A stretch of 64,000 bases of DNA from assembly GCF_033097365.1 (NCBI RefSeq), contig NZ_AP028461.1:8184001-8248000 (forward strand), given 5' to 3'. This DNA comes from Actinoplanes sichuanensis. GTDB lineage: Bacteria > Actinomycetota > Actinomycetes > Mycobacteriales > Micromonosporaceae. The position numbers were made by a program, and so were the translations under genes. Of this stretch, positions 18,190 to 26,672 are shown one piece after another; positions within the stretch are counted from its first letter, which is position 1; every line of letters begins with the position of its first letter. The notes below the pieces were generated by a model, which did not search any database, was not told the origin of the DNA, and saw only the letters and a program-made list of their open reading frames with translations.

Positions 18190-18791
18190 GGTCTTCCGTT
18201 CTTCTCGGGCTTGGCTGCGGGCGCCGACTCAACCGTCGGCGCTCCCTATCGTCCCACGCCCGGAAGGGCAGGTCCGATCACACCCGTTCCAGCGGCCCAC
18301 CCGAACCCGCCAACCTCCGCCCCCAACCGGATCCCCCGGACGATTCACCCCACCGACTGCCCGGCACCTCACCCAACCCACCGCCGGCATCCGCTGCCCA
18401 GGACCGGCCCAGCCGCCGCCCCCTCTGGGCGCACGCGTCGCCTCCCGGCCTCCGCCGCCCAAGACCCGCGCGGCGCCAAGCCCGCAATCCGCCTCCCGGC
18501 CTCCGCCGCCCAAGACCCGCGCGGCGCCAAGCCCGCAATCCGCCTCCCGGCATCCGCGACCCAAGACCCGCACGGCCCACGATCCGCCTCCCGCCATCGC
18601 CGCCTCTGCCCGGCCCGCGCCCACCATCGCCGGCCGACCCGCCCGGCCCGCGATGCGCTTACCGCGCCCACGGGACCGCCGGACCGTCGCCTCTGCCCGG
18701 TCCGCGGGTCCGCCTCCCGGCATCCGCCGGTCGCGGGACCGCCTGGGGTGCCGACCGCTCCCGACCGGCCGACGAGGGCCGGTTCGCGCGG
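18190..18791. other. Gene-free, extremely C-rich 600-bp stretch with 51-bp tandem repeats
   Basis: Between lepA and the DUF4240 gene the plus strand is very rich in C and poor in T and contains two and a half direct copies of a 51-base unit (18439-18489, 18490-18540 identical; 18541 onward diverging after about 40 bases). Frames stay open on both strands only because stop codons are scarce at this composition; their products are Pro/Arg or Gly/Arg repeats without any recognisable domain or ribosome binding site. The lepA promoter must lie near its 5' flank. Confidence 0.6.
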
Positions 18792-19325
18792 TCAGTCCGG
18801 GGGCTCCAGGAACAGGGCGGCCAGCCGCGGCAGGCGGCGGCGCATCTCGTCCTCGTTGTCGAAATCCCACAGGTCGGCCACCTCGGGACGGGTCCGTGGT
18901 CGCTCCTCGGCGGGCAGCGGCCCCCCGGTCGCCTCCTCGTAGGCGCGGGCCGCGATGCCGAGCACCTCCTCCGCCTCGAACACCGCTCCGGTGTCCGCCG
19001 CCTCCTTGATCACCACCACGTTGGCCAACACATCCGGTTTCTGCACGGCGGCCGCCACCGCCTTGCGCCCATGCGCGATGAGCCAGCCCCGGAAGGCGTC
19101 GAACCCGGCCTCGTCAGCGCCGCTGTTGATCAGATAGGCGGCCGCCCAGAGATCCTCGGTGCCGGAGGCGACCATCACCTTGTCGAGATGGCGGCCCCAC
19201 GCGACGATCTCCTCCGGATCGCGCGTGGCCAGGTCGGCGACGGCACGCTCGGCCACCTGGGCGGGCGAGGCCGGCCGGTCGGCGGTGGCGCGGTCGATGA
19301 CCGCCCAGAAATCGTCGGTTCGCAT
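18792..19325 (-). CDS. DUF4240 domain protein
   Basis: A 177-residue soluble protein starting MRTDDFWAVIDRA, with DLWAAAYLINSG, GFDAFRGWLIAHGR and a late DLWDFDNEDEMRRRLPRLAALF. This matches the DUF4240 family, in which FW.ID, the FDYFRGWLI-like core and a terminal WDFD motif are conserved. The function is unknown; some members carry WGR-like regions or sit in toxin-immunity settings, but nothing here shows that. It diverges from the phosphotransferase-like gene, 53 bases away. Confidence 0.75.
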   Translation of the reverse strand: MRTDDFWAVIDRATADRPASPAQVAERAVADLATRDPEEIVAWGRHLDKVMVASGTEDLWAAAYLINSGADEAGFDAFRGWLIAHGRKAVAAAVQKPDVLANVVVIKEAADTGAVFEAEEVLGIAARAYEEATGGPLPAEERPRTRPEVADLWDFDNEDEMRRRLPRLAALFLEPPD

Positions 19326-19378
19326 GCCGCGATCCTGCCAGTGCGGTACGACATTTCCGCGCGCGGCAGGATGGGGTC

Positions 19379-20383
19379 ATGCGGCCGATCACTCTGCCCG
19401 ACGTTCCGTACGGCGCGACGGCCGTACGACCGCAATGGTCTGACCTGCCGGATCGCGTGCGGGAAGCGATCAGCCGACGTCTCGAATCGCCGGTGTCCGC
19501 CGCGCGCAGCGCCGGTGGCGGTTTCACTCGGGCCCTCGCCAGCGTGCTCGACACCGAGGCCGGGACCAGCGTGTTCGTGAAGGCTGCGCCGTTGAGTGAC
19601 CCGGTTTCCGGGTGGTATGCCCGGGAAGCCGCACTGACCGCGGCTCTCCCACCGGAGGTGACGGCGGCCCGTCCGCTCTGGTCGATGACCGATTCCGATT
19701 GGTACGTGCTGTGCCTGCCCGCGATCGACGGACGGATCCCGGAGTTGCCCTGGTCACCGGAGGATCTGGACACCACCCTGCGTACCTGGTCGGCCGCGGC
19801 GACCGCACTCGCCTACCCGTCGCCACAGCTCCTCGAGATCGGCATGCCGGCGCTCCCGGAGATCCTGCGCGACGAGATGTCCTGGTGGTCGCTGATCGCC
19901 GCCCGCCGCGCGCCGATGCCCGAGCCCGCCCTCCCCACGATCGCTCCACAGCGGCTGGCCGAACTGGCGAGACTCGAACGCGCGCTGCCCGCGCTGGCGG
20001 TCGGCGACGGGATGTGTCACGGCGATCTGCGGATCGACAACGTGCTCATCGACCGGGACGGCCGGGCCTGGCTGTGCGACTGGACCTGGCCGTGCCTCGG
20101 CGCGCCCTGGTTCGACACGGTGACGTTGCTGGTCAGCGCGTACGCCAGCGGCCTGGACACGGATTCCGTCCTGCGGGCGTGGGGCGCTCCCGACGAAGGG
20201 GTGGACGGGGCGCTGGCCGCGCTCGCCGGGTACTGGCTGACGCGAGCCGGGGACGGCCCGAGCAGCGCGTCGCCGCACAGCCGGCAGCATCAGCGGTTCA
20301 GCGGCGAACAGGCGCTCGCCTGGCTGGCCGAGCGCCGCGGATGGGCCGCGGAACCCGCCCGGCGCCGCTGGTTCCGCCGGTGA
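19379..20383 (+). CDS. Aminoglycoside phosphotransferase (APH)-fold kinase, substrate unknown
   Basis: A 334-residue protein of the APH/choline-kinase fold: an N-lobe with a GGFTRALASVL nucleotide-binding loop and VFVKAAP (catalytic Lys), the catalytic loop MCHGDLRIDNVLID (about residue 217, HGD...N) and the metal-binding LCDWTWP in place of the usual DFG-like aspartate motif. Such kinases phosphorylate antibiotics, sugars or small metabolites; nothing shows antibiotic resistance. The ATG at 19379 has GGGG at short distance. rpsT follows with its own promoter. Confidence 0.8.
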   Translation: MRPITLPDVPYGATAVRPQWSDLPDRVREAISRRLESPVSAARSAGGGFTRALASVLDTEAGTSVFVKAAPLSDPVSGWYAREAALTAALPPEVTAARPLWSMTDSDWYVLCLPAIDGRIPELPWSPEDLDTTLRTWSAAATALAYPSPQLLEIGMPALPEILRDEMSWWSLIAARRAPMPEPALPTIAPQRLAELARLERALPALAVGDGMCHGDLRIDNVLIDRDGRAWLCDWTWPCLGAPWFDTVTLLVSAYASGLDTDSVLRAWGAPDEGVDGALAALAGYWLTRAGDGPSSASPHSRQHQRFSGEQALAWLAERRGWAAEPARRRWFRR

Positions 20384-20406
20384 GAGGCGCTGAAACCGGA
20401 GCCGTT

Positions 20407-20435
20407 TTGGCGGCCCGTTGGCGTGCTGGTAACCT
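20407..20435 (+). promoter_or_regulatory. Predicted rpsT promoter
   Basis: TTGGCG (20407-20412), a 17-base spacer and TAACCT (20430-20435) lie 122 bases before the S20 start. The resulting transcript would have a leader of about 115 bases, long enough for the S20-mediated translational feedback known in other bacteria. Confidence 0.55.
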
Positions 20436-20557
20436 GGTACCTCGCGTGTGGTGACACGCTGTTGTTTCCTGCACCGGCCTCGCCGGATCGAGACGGCCGC
20501 GCGGTGACCATTCGTTTTAGACCATTGTTTCCGAACTAGTCAGGACAAGGCTGTCGC

Positions 20558-20824
20558 GTGGCGAACATCAAGTCCCAGATCAAGCGCAACCGGCAGAACG
20601 AGAAGGCCCGTCTGCGCAACAAGTCGGTCAAGTCTTCGCTGAAGACCGTGATCCGCAAGCTGCACGAGGCGAGTGACTCGGGCAACGTCGAGTCGGCCAC
20701 CGCGCTGCTGCGTGACGCTTCGCGCCAGCTGGACAAGGCCGTCAGCAAGGGCGTCATTCACAAGAACCAGGCGGCCAACCGCAAGTCGGCCATCGCCAAG
20801 AAGATCGCCTCGCTGTCCGCCTGA
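20558..20824 (+). CDS. rpsT: 30S ribosomal protein S20
   Basis: An 88-residue basic helical protein reading [20 protein letters not shown] at the start and [18 protein letters not shown] near the end, which is diagnostic of bS20. It binds 16S rRNA during early 30S assembly. The GTG at 20558 gives the family N-terminus, with AAGG seven bases upstream. It is divergent from holA, with a long intergenic gap in between. Confidence 0.98.
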   Translation: MANIKSQIKRNRQNEKARLRNKSVKSSLKTVIRKLHEASDSGNVESATALLRDASRQLDKAVSKGVIHKNQAANRKSAIAKKIASLSA

Positions 20825-20904
20825 TCCGCTCGTTCTGGATCAGGTCACAGCCGCATGGACGCGGCTGATGACCCGCACCCGCCGTTGAGGCGGGTCGGCT
20901 CGGA

Positions 20905-20951
20905 CAAACCCGGGCACCGCCGGACCTGATGGTCCGTGCCGGTGCCCGGTT
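20905..20951 (+). terminator. Terminator of rpsT
   Basis: Nearly complementary arms, AAACCCGGGCACCG.. and ..CGGTGCCCGGTTT, span 20905-20951 and end in TTTCGTTTC. A shorter hairpin (GACCCGC...GCGGGTC) lies about 35 bases upstream. Confidence 0.75.
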
Positions 20952-21140
20952 TCGTTTCTGGGTAGCCACGTGGCGACCTCCGAACAGCACACCAACGGGC
21001 GAAGCTGACAAGGCGCAAGAACGGACGCTTCCCGACGCGAATCGGACCGCAGGCGAGACACCCGTCGCGTGGTGATCTACAGCGCGAATCGCCGCCGAAC
21101 GTTCATGAATTTCTGACGAGACGCAACCGCGGACGCCGTA

Positions 21141-21403
21141 GGCGCAGAACGAGCCGCACATCACCACGGTTCAGGCGACCCCCGGTGCTGAACGAGCCCA
21201 TCATCACGATGCAGGCGACCCACGGCGCAGAACGAGCCACGCACCCACGGTTAAGGCGATCCACGGCACGGACAAGCCGCGAATCACCACAATGCGTATC
21301 ACCACAATGCGGACGAGACGCGGCGCGGAGCGTGCCACGGATCACTACAGCGGACGAGACGCGGCGCAGAACGAGCCACGGATCACCACAATGCGGACGA
21401 GAC
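21141..21403. repeat. Degenerate tandem array of about 41-bp units
   Basis: Six or so diverged units, best seen as GGCGCAGAACGAGCCACGGA followed by TCACCACAATGCGGACGAGAC. Unit starts are near 21141, 21183, 21224, 21265, 21322 and 21363, with related single-unit remains at 21434-21450. No protein-coding pattern is shared by the units, and they lie in the 657-base gap (20825-21481) between the rpsT terminator and the convergent stop of the repeat-rich membrane protein gene. The rest of the gap holds nothing else I can name. Confidence 0.7.
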
Positions 21404-21481
21404 ACACCGTGTGACGGCCTCAAGTGTGGAACGGCCCGCGGATCACCACGCTGGGGGCGGCGACCCGCGGAGCGACCCGAG

Positions 21482-23002
21482 TCACTCGTAGCGACGAGAG
21501 GCGGCCTGGCGGGCCATCTGCTGCCGCACGTCGAGCTCGTCAGCCCAGGCCCGGCGGACCGGAGCGTTGTGCCCGCGTGGTTCCTCCACTGCGGGGTCGA
21601 CCGTCGAGCGCGCCGGGTACTGTCCGTCATCCCCGTATCCCCCGGCGGCAAGCGAGTAGCCGGTGCCGGTGAGGCCCCGCGAGTACGACCCGGGGTACCC
21701 GACGGCCGGCGCCTCCGGCATTCCGTCGCCAGGGGCGGTCGGGTCGTATCCCACCGGCTCCGGCGAAACAATCGGCGCGTATCCCCCAGAAAGCGGCATA
21801 TTCGCAGGTGTGAACCCTCCGGCGACCGGCGCGGCGGTAGGTGTGAACCCGCTCTCACCGAACTCATGGTCGTAGGCCGCTCCGGCAGGCGAAGTCCCAC
21901 GGCCGTCCGGCCGCCAACCAGGGGAAGACCCTGCACCGCGAGAGGCCCTCTCGGCACGAGAGGCCCCCTCAGCCTGGGAGGCCTGCTCAGCGGAGGCCTG
22001 CTCAATCTGAGAGCCCCTCTCGGCATGAGAGCCCCCCTCAGCACGAGAGCCCCCCTCAGCATGCGAAGGCCCCTCAGCGTAGGAAGGCCCCTCCGTAAAA
22101 GACGTCCCCTCACCAAGGGAAGGCCGCTCCGCAGAGAAGGGCCCTTCGGCAAGGCGAGACCCCGAAGCCGACCCATAGGTGCCAACAGGTCCGGCAGAGG
22201 TCAGCCCGAAGCCGCCGGCTTCTCCGGCTGAAGGCACCCCGTGGCCCGGGCCAGCCCGATATCCGCCCGACCGCCCGCCCGAAGCCGCCCCATACATCCC
22301 GGACCGATCACTGGAAGCCGACCCGTAAACCCCAGCCGACCCATGAACCCCGACCCGCCCACCCGAATCCGAGCCCGAGGCTTGGCCCGACTCCGGGCTC
22401 AAGCCCGACTCCGGATCAGAACCCCAGGCCTGACCCGAGACCTGACTCACGCCGGAAACCTGGCTCGCGCCCGAAAAGTGACCCGCCCCGGAGACATGAC
22501 CCACACTCGAAACGTGGCTTCCGCCCGAAACGCGACTCCCGCCCGAGACCTGGCTCACGCCCGGGACCAAGGCCTGACCCGAGCCCACGGCACTGCCATA
22601 GACGCCGGTCCACTCAGCAGCCGGCGCCGACCCCCCGGTCGCCCGAGTGAAAGCCGCCCCCGCCGGCCCGAACCCACTGCCCCGCTGCGACACACCGGTG
22701 GCCGCCGCTTCGTCGGACGAGGTCGGCATCGCCGGTCGCAGCACGGCCGTCCGGGACGACGCGCCCTCGGTGGCGACCGGCTGCGGGACGAACGCCCCGG
22801 CGACCAGGTCGTTGAACTTGACCATCAACGCGACGGTCACCGGCAACACCACCACGCCCCACCAGCTGACCAGCTCAGCGAGGGCGAGCAGGATGCCGAG
22901 CACGACAGCGCCTTCGAGGAAGACGAAACACAGAAGCCCACTGGGCGCGAGATGACGCAGCCGAAGCACGCGGGCGTAAAGGGGCTTGTGGGCCCGACTC
23001 AT
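21482..23002 (-). CDS. Membrane protein with two N-terminal helices and a long, repeat-expanded tail
   Basis: A 506-residue protein. Residues 1-68 hold two membrane helices (HLAPSGLLCFVFLEGAVVLG and WWGVVVLPVTVALMVKFNDL). Residues 70-480 are low complexity: VSQVSG/HVSGGS repeats (148-191), YGSAS repeats (225-283) and AEGPSH/AEGGSR repeats (285-354), the latter encoded by 18-base tandem units. The last 24 residues, WADELDVRQQMARQAASRRY, look conserved and are charged. The helices plus C-terminal motif resemble a short actinobacterial protein usually found after holA; the linker appears grossly expanded. Its start overlaps the holA stop by 4 bases, so translation is coupled. Function unknown. 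Confidence 0.75.
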   Translation of the reverse strand: MSRAHKPLYARVLRLRHLAPSGLLCFVFLEGAVVLGILLALAELVSWWGVVVLPVTVALMVKFNDLVAGAFVPQPVATEGASSRTAVLRPAMPTSSDEAAATGVSQRGSGFGPAGAAFTRATGGSAPAAEWTGVYGSAVGSGQALVPGVSQVSGGSRVSGGSHVSSVGHVSGAGHFSGASQVSGVSQVSGQAWGSDPESGLSPESGQASGSDSGGRVGVHGSAGVYGSASSDRSGMYGAASGGRSGGYRAGPGHGVPSAGEAGGFGLTSAGPVGTYGSASGSRLAEGPFSAERPSLGEGTSFTEGPSYAEGPSHAEGGSRAEGGSHAERGSQIEQASAEQASQAEGASRAERASRGAGSSPGWRPDGRGTSPAGAAYDHEFGESGFTPTAAPVAGGFTPANMPLSGGYAPIVSPEPVGYDPTAPGDGMPEAPAVGYPGSYSRGLTGTGYSLAAGGYGDDGQYPARSTVDPAVEEPRGHNAPVRRAWADELDVRQQMARQAASRRYE

Positions 23003-24018
23003 CGGGAGCCTCCGTCACGACGGGCGGCAGCGATCGCGAAGACCGTCTGCTCGAGGGCGTAACCACGATCCTCCGCACCGCCCTTGACCGCGGCGTTGCA
23101 GTCGGCGGCCGCCCGCATCGCGTCGACCAGGCCCTCCGGCGTCCATCCGCGGCTGCGGGCCTGCGCCTTCTCGATCTTCCAGGCCGGCATGCCCAAACTG
23201 CCGGCCAGCTGGTACGGGTTACCGCGCCCCGCCGAAGCGACCCGAGCCACCGTCCGCACCCCGTCGGCCAGGGCGTCCGCGATCGGCACCGGATCCACGC
23301 CGACGTGCAGCGCCCAGCGCAGTGCCTCGAGCGCACCGGGCAGATCGCCGACCATGGCCGCGTCCGCGACCGCGAACCCGGTGACCTCGGCGCGCCCCTT
23401 GTAGTACCGAGCGACGACCGCCTCGGTGATCTTGCCGTCGGTGTCGGCGAGCAGCTGTGAGCAGGCCGCGGCGATCTCGCGCAGGTCGGTGCCGACGGCC
23501 TGGAGCAGCGCGGCCGCGGCGGAGTCGTCACACCGGGCGCCGTTGCGGCGGAACTCGTTGCGGACGAACGCGATCCGCTCGGAGTCCTTCTTCATCTTCA
23601 TCACCGGCACGACGGTGGCCCCGGCGGCACGCAGCCCGTCAGCGAACGCCTTGCCCTTGGCCCCACCCACGTGAGTGACGATCAGATTGACCTCGGGGTC
23701 CGGGCTCTTCGCGTAGGCGAGCAGCGCGATGGTCAGATCCTTACGCGCATCCTGACCGCTTCTGATCACCAGGACGCGACGACCGCCGAAGAGTGACGGA
23801 CTCAGCATCTCGGCGACCTCGCCCGCGGCCAGGGTGCCGCCCTCATACTCCCGGACGTCGGCCCCGGGGTCGGCCGCCCGCGCGGCCTCGATCGCCTCGG
23901 CGACGGCACGGGCGGCGAGCAGCTCCTCGTCGCCTTGGACGAGCAGCAACGAGGGGGGTGGCGGGGCATTCACGTGCAACATCGTCGCACGGGCCACCGA
24001 CAGTTCCGCGAGCCTCAC
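22999..24018 (-). CDS. holA: DNA polymerase III delta subunit
   Basis: A 339-residue protein with the delta-subunit plan: N-terminal LLVQGDEELLAARAVAEAI, SPSLFGGRRVLVIRS, NLIVTHVGGAKGKAF, the YYKGRAEVTGFAVADAA link, and the C-terminal collar domain with LAGSLGMPAWKIEKAQ. Delta opens the beta clamp within the clamp loader. The GTG at 24018 is used here; ATG at 23982 is a realistic alternative as no strong ribosome binding site marks either. It follows comEC in the usual actinobacterial order comEA-comEC-holA, with an unusual 305-base gap. Confidence 0.92.
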   Translation of the reverse strand: MRLAELSVARATMLHVNAPPPPSLLLVQGDEELLAARAVAEAIEAARAADPGADVREYEGGTLAAGEVAEMLSPSLFGGRRVLVIRSGQDARKDLTIALLAYAKSPDPEVNLIVTHVGGAKGKAFADGLRAAGATVVPVMKMKKDSERIAFVRNEFRRNGARCDDSAAAALLQAVGTDLREIAAACSQLLADTDGKITEAVVARYYKGRAEVTGFAVADAAMVGDLPGALEALRWALHVGVDPVPIADALADGVRTVARVASAGRGNPYQLAGSLGMPAWKIEKAQARSRGWTPEGLVDAMRAAADCNAAVKGGAEDRGYALEQTVFAIAAARRDGGSR

Positions 24019-24323
24019 TCGTTAGCGCAGGCCGCTGATCACCGAACGCGAAACCAGACATATCAACACCCGGATATGCCCACACCGCCGTACAGTCGCT
24101 GAACTCAGGCGCAATACTCGGTACGTCCGATTTGGGCGTTTCGCAGCCCATTGAAGCGATCCGGCCTAAAATCCGCCCGCGCGCATCCCTCACCCGGGCG
24201 TGTCACACATCGGCACCTTCCGCCGACCCCTCACCAGCGACGCCGCCCCGGCCCGGCAACACGAATCCGACCCGACGCCACCCCCGGCCCGGCAAACGCG
24301 TATCCGACCCGGCGACGCCCACC
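24019..24323. other. Intergenic stretch comEC-holA without identifiable genes
   Basis: This gap probably contains the holA promoter. The comEC-proximal half is strongly C-rich on the plus strand; the other half contains AT-richer patches such as GACATATCAACACCCGGATAT. I see no hairpin of terminator strength and no convincing reading frame. Confidence 0.5.
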
Positions 24324-26672
24324 TCAGGCGGACACCCCACGCGCCACCACCCCGAGGCCGCCACCGGCCACGACCACAGCCACATCCCCCGACTCATCGG
24401 TACGCAGCACCCGCGCTCCACCCCGCGCGATCCGAGCGAGCAGCACCTGATTCGGATGCCCGTAGTCGTTGTCCCGCCCGACCGAGACCAGCGCCACCAC
24501 CGGCCGTACCGCATCGAGAAGTGACGTCGCCTGCAAGGCGCTCCCGTGATGCGCGACCTTCAGCACGTCCGCCCGCAGCGCGGGCGCCCCGAGCACGCTG
24601 ACCAGGTCCTCCTGCTCCTCGGTCTCGGCATCGCCGAGCAACAGCACCGACCGCCCGCCCGACACGGCCCGCAGGATCAGCGAGTTGTTGTTCGGATCCG
24701 AGTTGGTGCCGCGCATCGGTGTGATCGGCCCGAGAACCTCCAGGATCAACCCCCCGCTCCGGTACGCCCACCCGCGCCCCACCGACTGCACCGCGATCCC
24801 GGCCGCGGCCGCCACCTCCGTCACCGCGCGCCGCCCACCGGCCGGTTCCGGCCAGTCCGGCCCGATGACCGCACCCACCTCCCGGCCGCGGAACACCCCC
24901 GTCACGCCTCCGATGTGGTCGGCGTGGAAGTGGCTGACCACCAGCACCGCCACCTGCTCGACGCCGAGTCGCCGCAGGCACCTGTCGATCGCGTCCGGTT
25001 CCGGCCCGGCATCGACGACCACCGCCCGTCCGGGCCCGGCGGCCAGCACCACGGCGTCTCCCTGACCGACCTCGCAGGCCACCACGAGCCAGCCCGTCGG
25101 CGGCCAGCCGGACGCGAGGAGCCGCACCGGCAGCGCGCCGAGGATCGCACCGAGGGCGACGACGGTGGCCAGCCGGCGCACCACCACCCGCCGCGCCGCC
25201 ACCAGGAACACGACGGTCAGCACCGCGAGCAGCACCCCGCCGAACGCACCGCCGGGCCAGGGCAGCGCTCCGGCGGGCAGCCGCGCCCCGGTGTGCGCGA
25301 CCAGCACCAGCCACTCGGTGGGCCAGTGCCCGGCCCAGGCGACGAACTCGGCGCCGGCCGGCCACACCGGAGACAGCACCGCCGCCAGCACGCCGCACAG
25401 TGTGGCCGGAGCGATCGCCGGCACCGCGACCAGGTTGGCCGGCACCGCCACCAGGCTGACCGTGCCGGAGATGGCCGCGACCACCGGCCCGCAGGCGACC
25501 TGGGCGGCCGCCGGGACGGCCAACGCCTCGGCCACCCCGGCCGGGAACCCGCGCCGACGCAGCCCGTCCCGCCAGACCGGGGCGATCAGCAGGAGGCCGG
25601 CCGTGGCCATCACCGACAGCGCGAACCCGGCGTCGGCGGCGAGTTCCGGGTCGGCGATCAGGAGCACCGCCGCACCCGCGGCCAGCGCCGGAACCGCGGC
25701 CCGGCTGCGCCCGGCGGCCAGCCCGAGCAGCCCGATGGCCCCCATCGCACCGGCCCGGATCACGCTCGGGGACGGCCGAGCCAGGATCACGAACCCGACC
25801 AGCGCGACCGCACAGAGCACCGCACAGAGCACCGGCCCGGCCCGGGCCCGCCGCACCACGAACAGCACCACGCCGAGGACGATCGCCACGTTGGTGCCGG
25901 AGACCGCGGTCAAGTGGGTGAGTCCGGTGGTCCGGAAGTCCTCCTCCAGCGCCGGGTCGAGGCGGCTCGTGTCACCCACCACGAGTCCCGGAAGCAGCCC
26001 ACCCGAGTCGTCCGGCAGTGGCTCGCAGGCCCGCTGCAGACCGGCCCGCAGCACCCCCGCGCCCCGCTGCGCCCAGGACGGCGTGCCGAGCAGGCGGGGT
26101 GGTGTCCGCGCCGACACGACCGCGGCTCGCAGATCGCCGGGCCGAGGCGCCATGAGCCGCCCGGACGTCGCCACCCGCTGGCCGGGAAGCAGCCCCCGCC
26201 AACCCGGATCCGCGCCGAGCACCAGGGCCCGCGCCGACAGCCGGACCGGCGCGGAGTCCTCGGCGGTCACCGTCTCCAGATCGACGGCGACCAGATGGGT
26301 GGGCGGCCCGGAAGTCGTGGCCAGCGGCCGGGGATCGTCCCGGACGACCACCTCCACCTGCACGGTCGCCCCGGCCGCGACCAGCCCGGCCAGCGCCGGA
26401 GCCTCCCGGACCGAGACCCGGGCCGCCGTGGCGACCGCCCCGCACCCGACCCCGAGCGCGACAGCCACCCCGATCCAGCGGACCGCCCCGACCCACCAAC
26501 CGCGGTCGAGCCGGCCGAGCACCACTGCCGAAAGCAGCCCGACGGCCCCGACCACCAGCCCTCGGCCGGCCGACAGGTGAAGAGCGCTCAACGCGGCCGA
26601 CCAGAGCCCGACGGTGAACCCGGCCAGCCGCAGATCCGGAACCCGCCGAGCCTCCGGAGACACCCCGCCCAT
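24324..26672 (-). CDS. comEC: ComEC/Rec2 competence channel with metallo-beta-lactamase domain
   Basis: A 782-residue polytopic membrane protein. An N-terminal DUF4131-like soluble loop is followed by the competence domain: LTAVSGTNVAIVLGVVLF and many helices (residues about 240-520). The C-terminal metallo-beta-lactamase domain carries VSHFHADHIGG (metal ligands), VLLLGDAE and VAHHGSALQ. ComEC forms the channel that passes single-stranded DNA across the membrane during transformation. comEA lies directly upstream with a one-base stop/start overlap. Whether the organism is naturally competent is unknown. Confidence 0.93.
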   Translation of the reverse strand: MGGVSPEARRVPDLRLAGFTVGLWSAALSALHLSAGRGLVVGAVGLLSAVVLGRLDRGWWVGAVRWIGVAVALGVGCGAVATAARVSVREAPALAGLVAAGATVQVEVVVRDDPRPLATTSGPPTHLVAVDLETVTAEDSAPVRLSARALVLGADPGWRGLLPGQRVATSGRLMAPRPGDLRAAVVSARTPPRLLGTPSWAQRGAGVLRAGLQRACEPLPDDSGGLLPGLVVGDTSRLDPALEEDFRTTGLTHLTAVSGTNVAIVLGVVLFVVRRARAGPVLCAVLCAVALVGFVILARPSPSVIRAGAMGAIGLLGLAAGRSRAAVPALAAGAAVLLIADPELAADAGFALSVMATAGLLLIAPVWRDGLRRRGFPAGVAEALAVPAAAQVACGPVVAAISGTVSLVAVPANLVAVPAIAPATLCGVLAAVLSPVWPAGAEFVAWAGHWPTEWLVLVAHTGARLPAGALPWPGGAFGGVLLAVLTVVFLVAARRVVVRRLATVVALGAILGALPVRLLASGWPPTGWLVVACEVGQGDAVVLAAGPGRAVVVDAGPEPDAIDRCLRRLGVEQVAVLVVSHFHADHIGGVTGVFRGREVGAVIGPDWPEPAGGRRAVTEVAAAAGIAVQSVGRGWAYRSGGLILEVLGPITPMRGTNSDPNNNSLILRAVSGGRSVLLLGDAETEEQEDLVSVLGAPALRADVLKVAHHGSALQATSLLDAVRPVVALVSVGRDNDYGHPNQVLLARIARGGARVLRTDESGDVAVVVAGGGLGVVARGVSA

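Noticed and set aside
18278..18870. Gly/Arg-rich frames on the minus strand through the 51-bp repeats
   Set aside because: No start signal, no non-repetitive domain and similar openness in several frames argue against coding.
21103..22185. 360-residue frame on the minus strand overlapping the repeat protein gene
   Set aside because: It is another frame of the same tandem repeats (RGALxLRG pattern); the frame with helices, conserved C-terminus and holA overlap is the real one.
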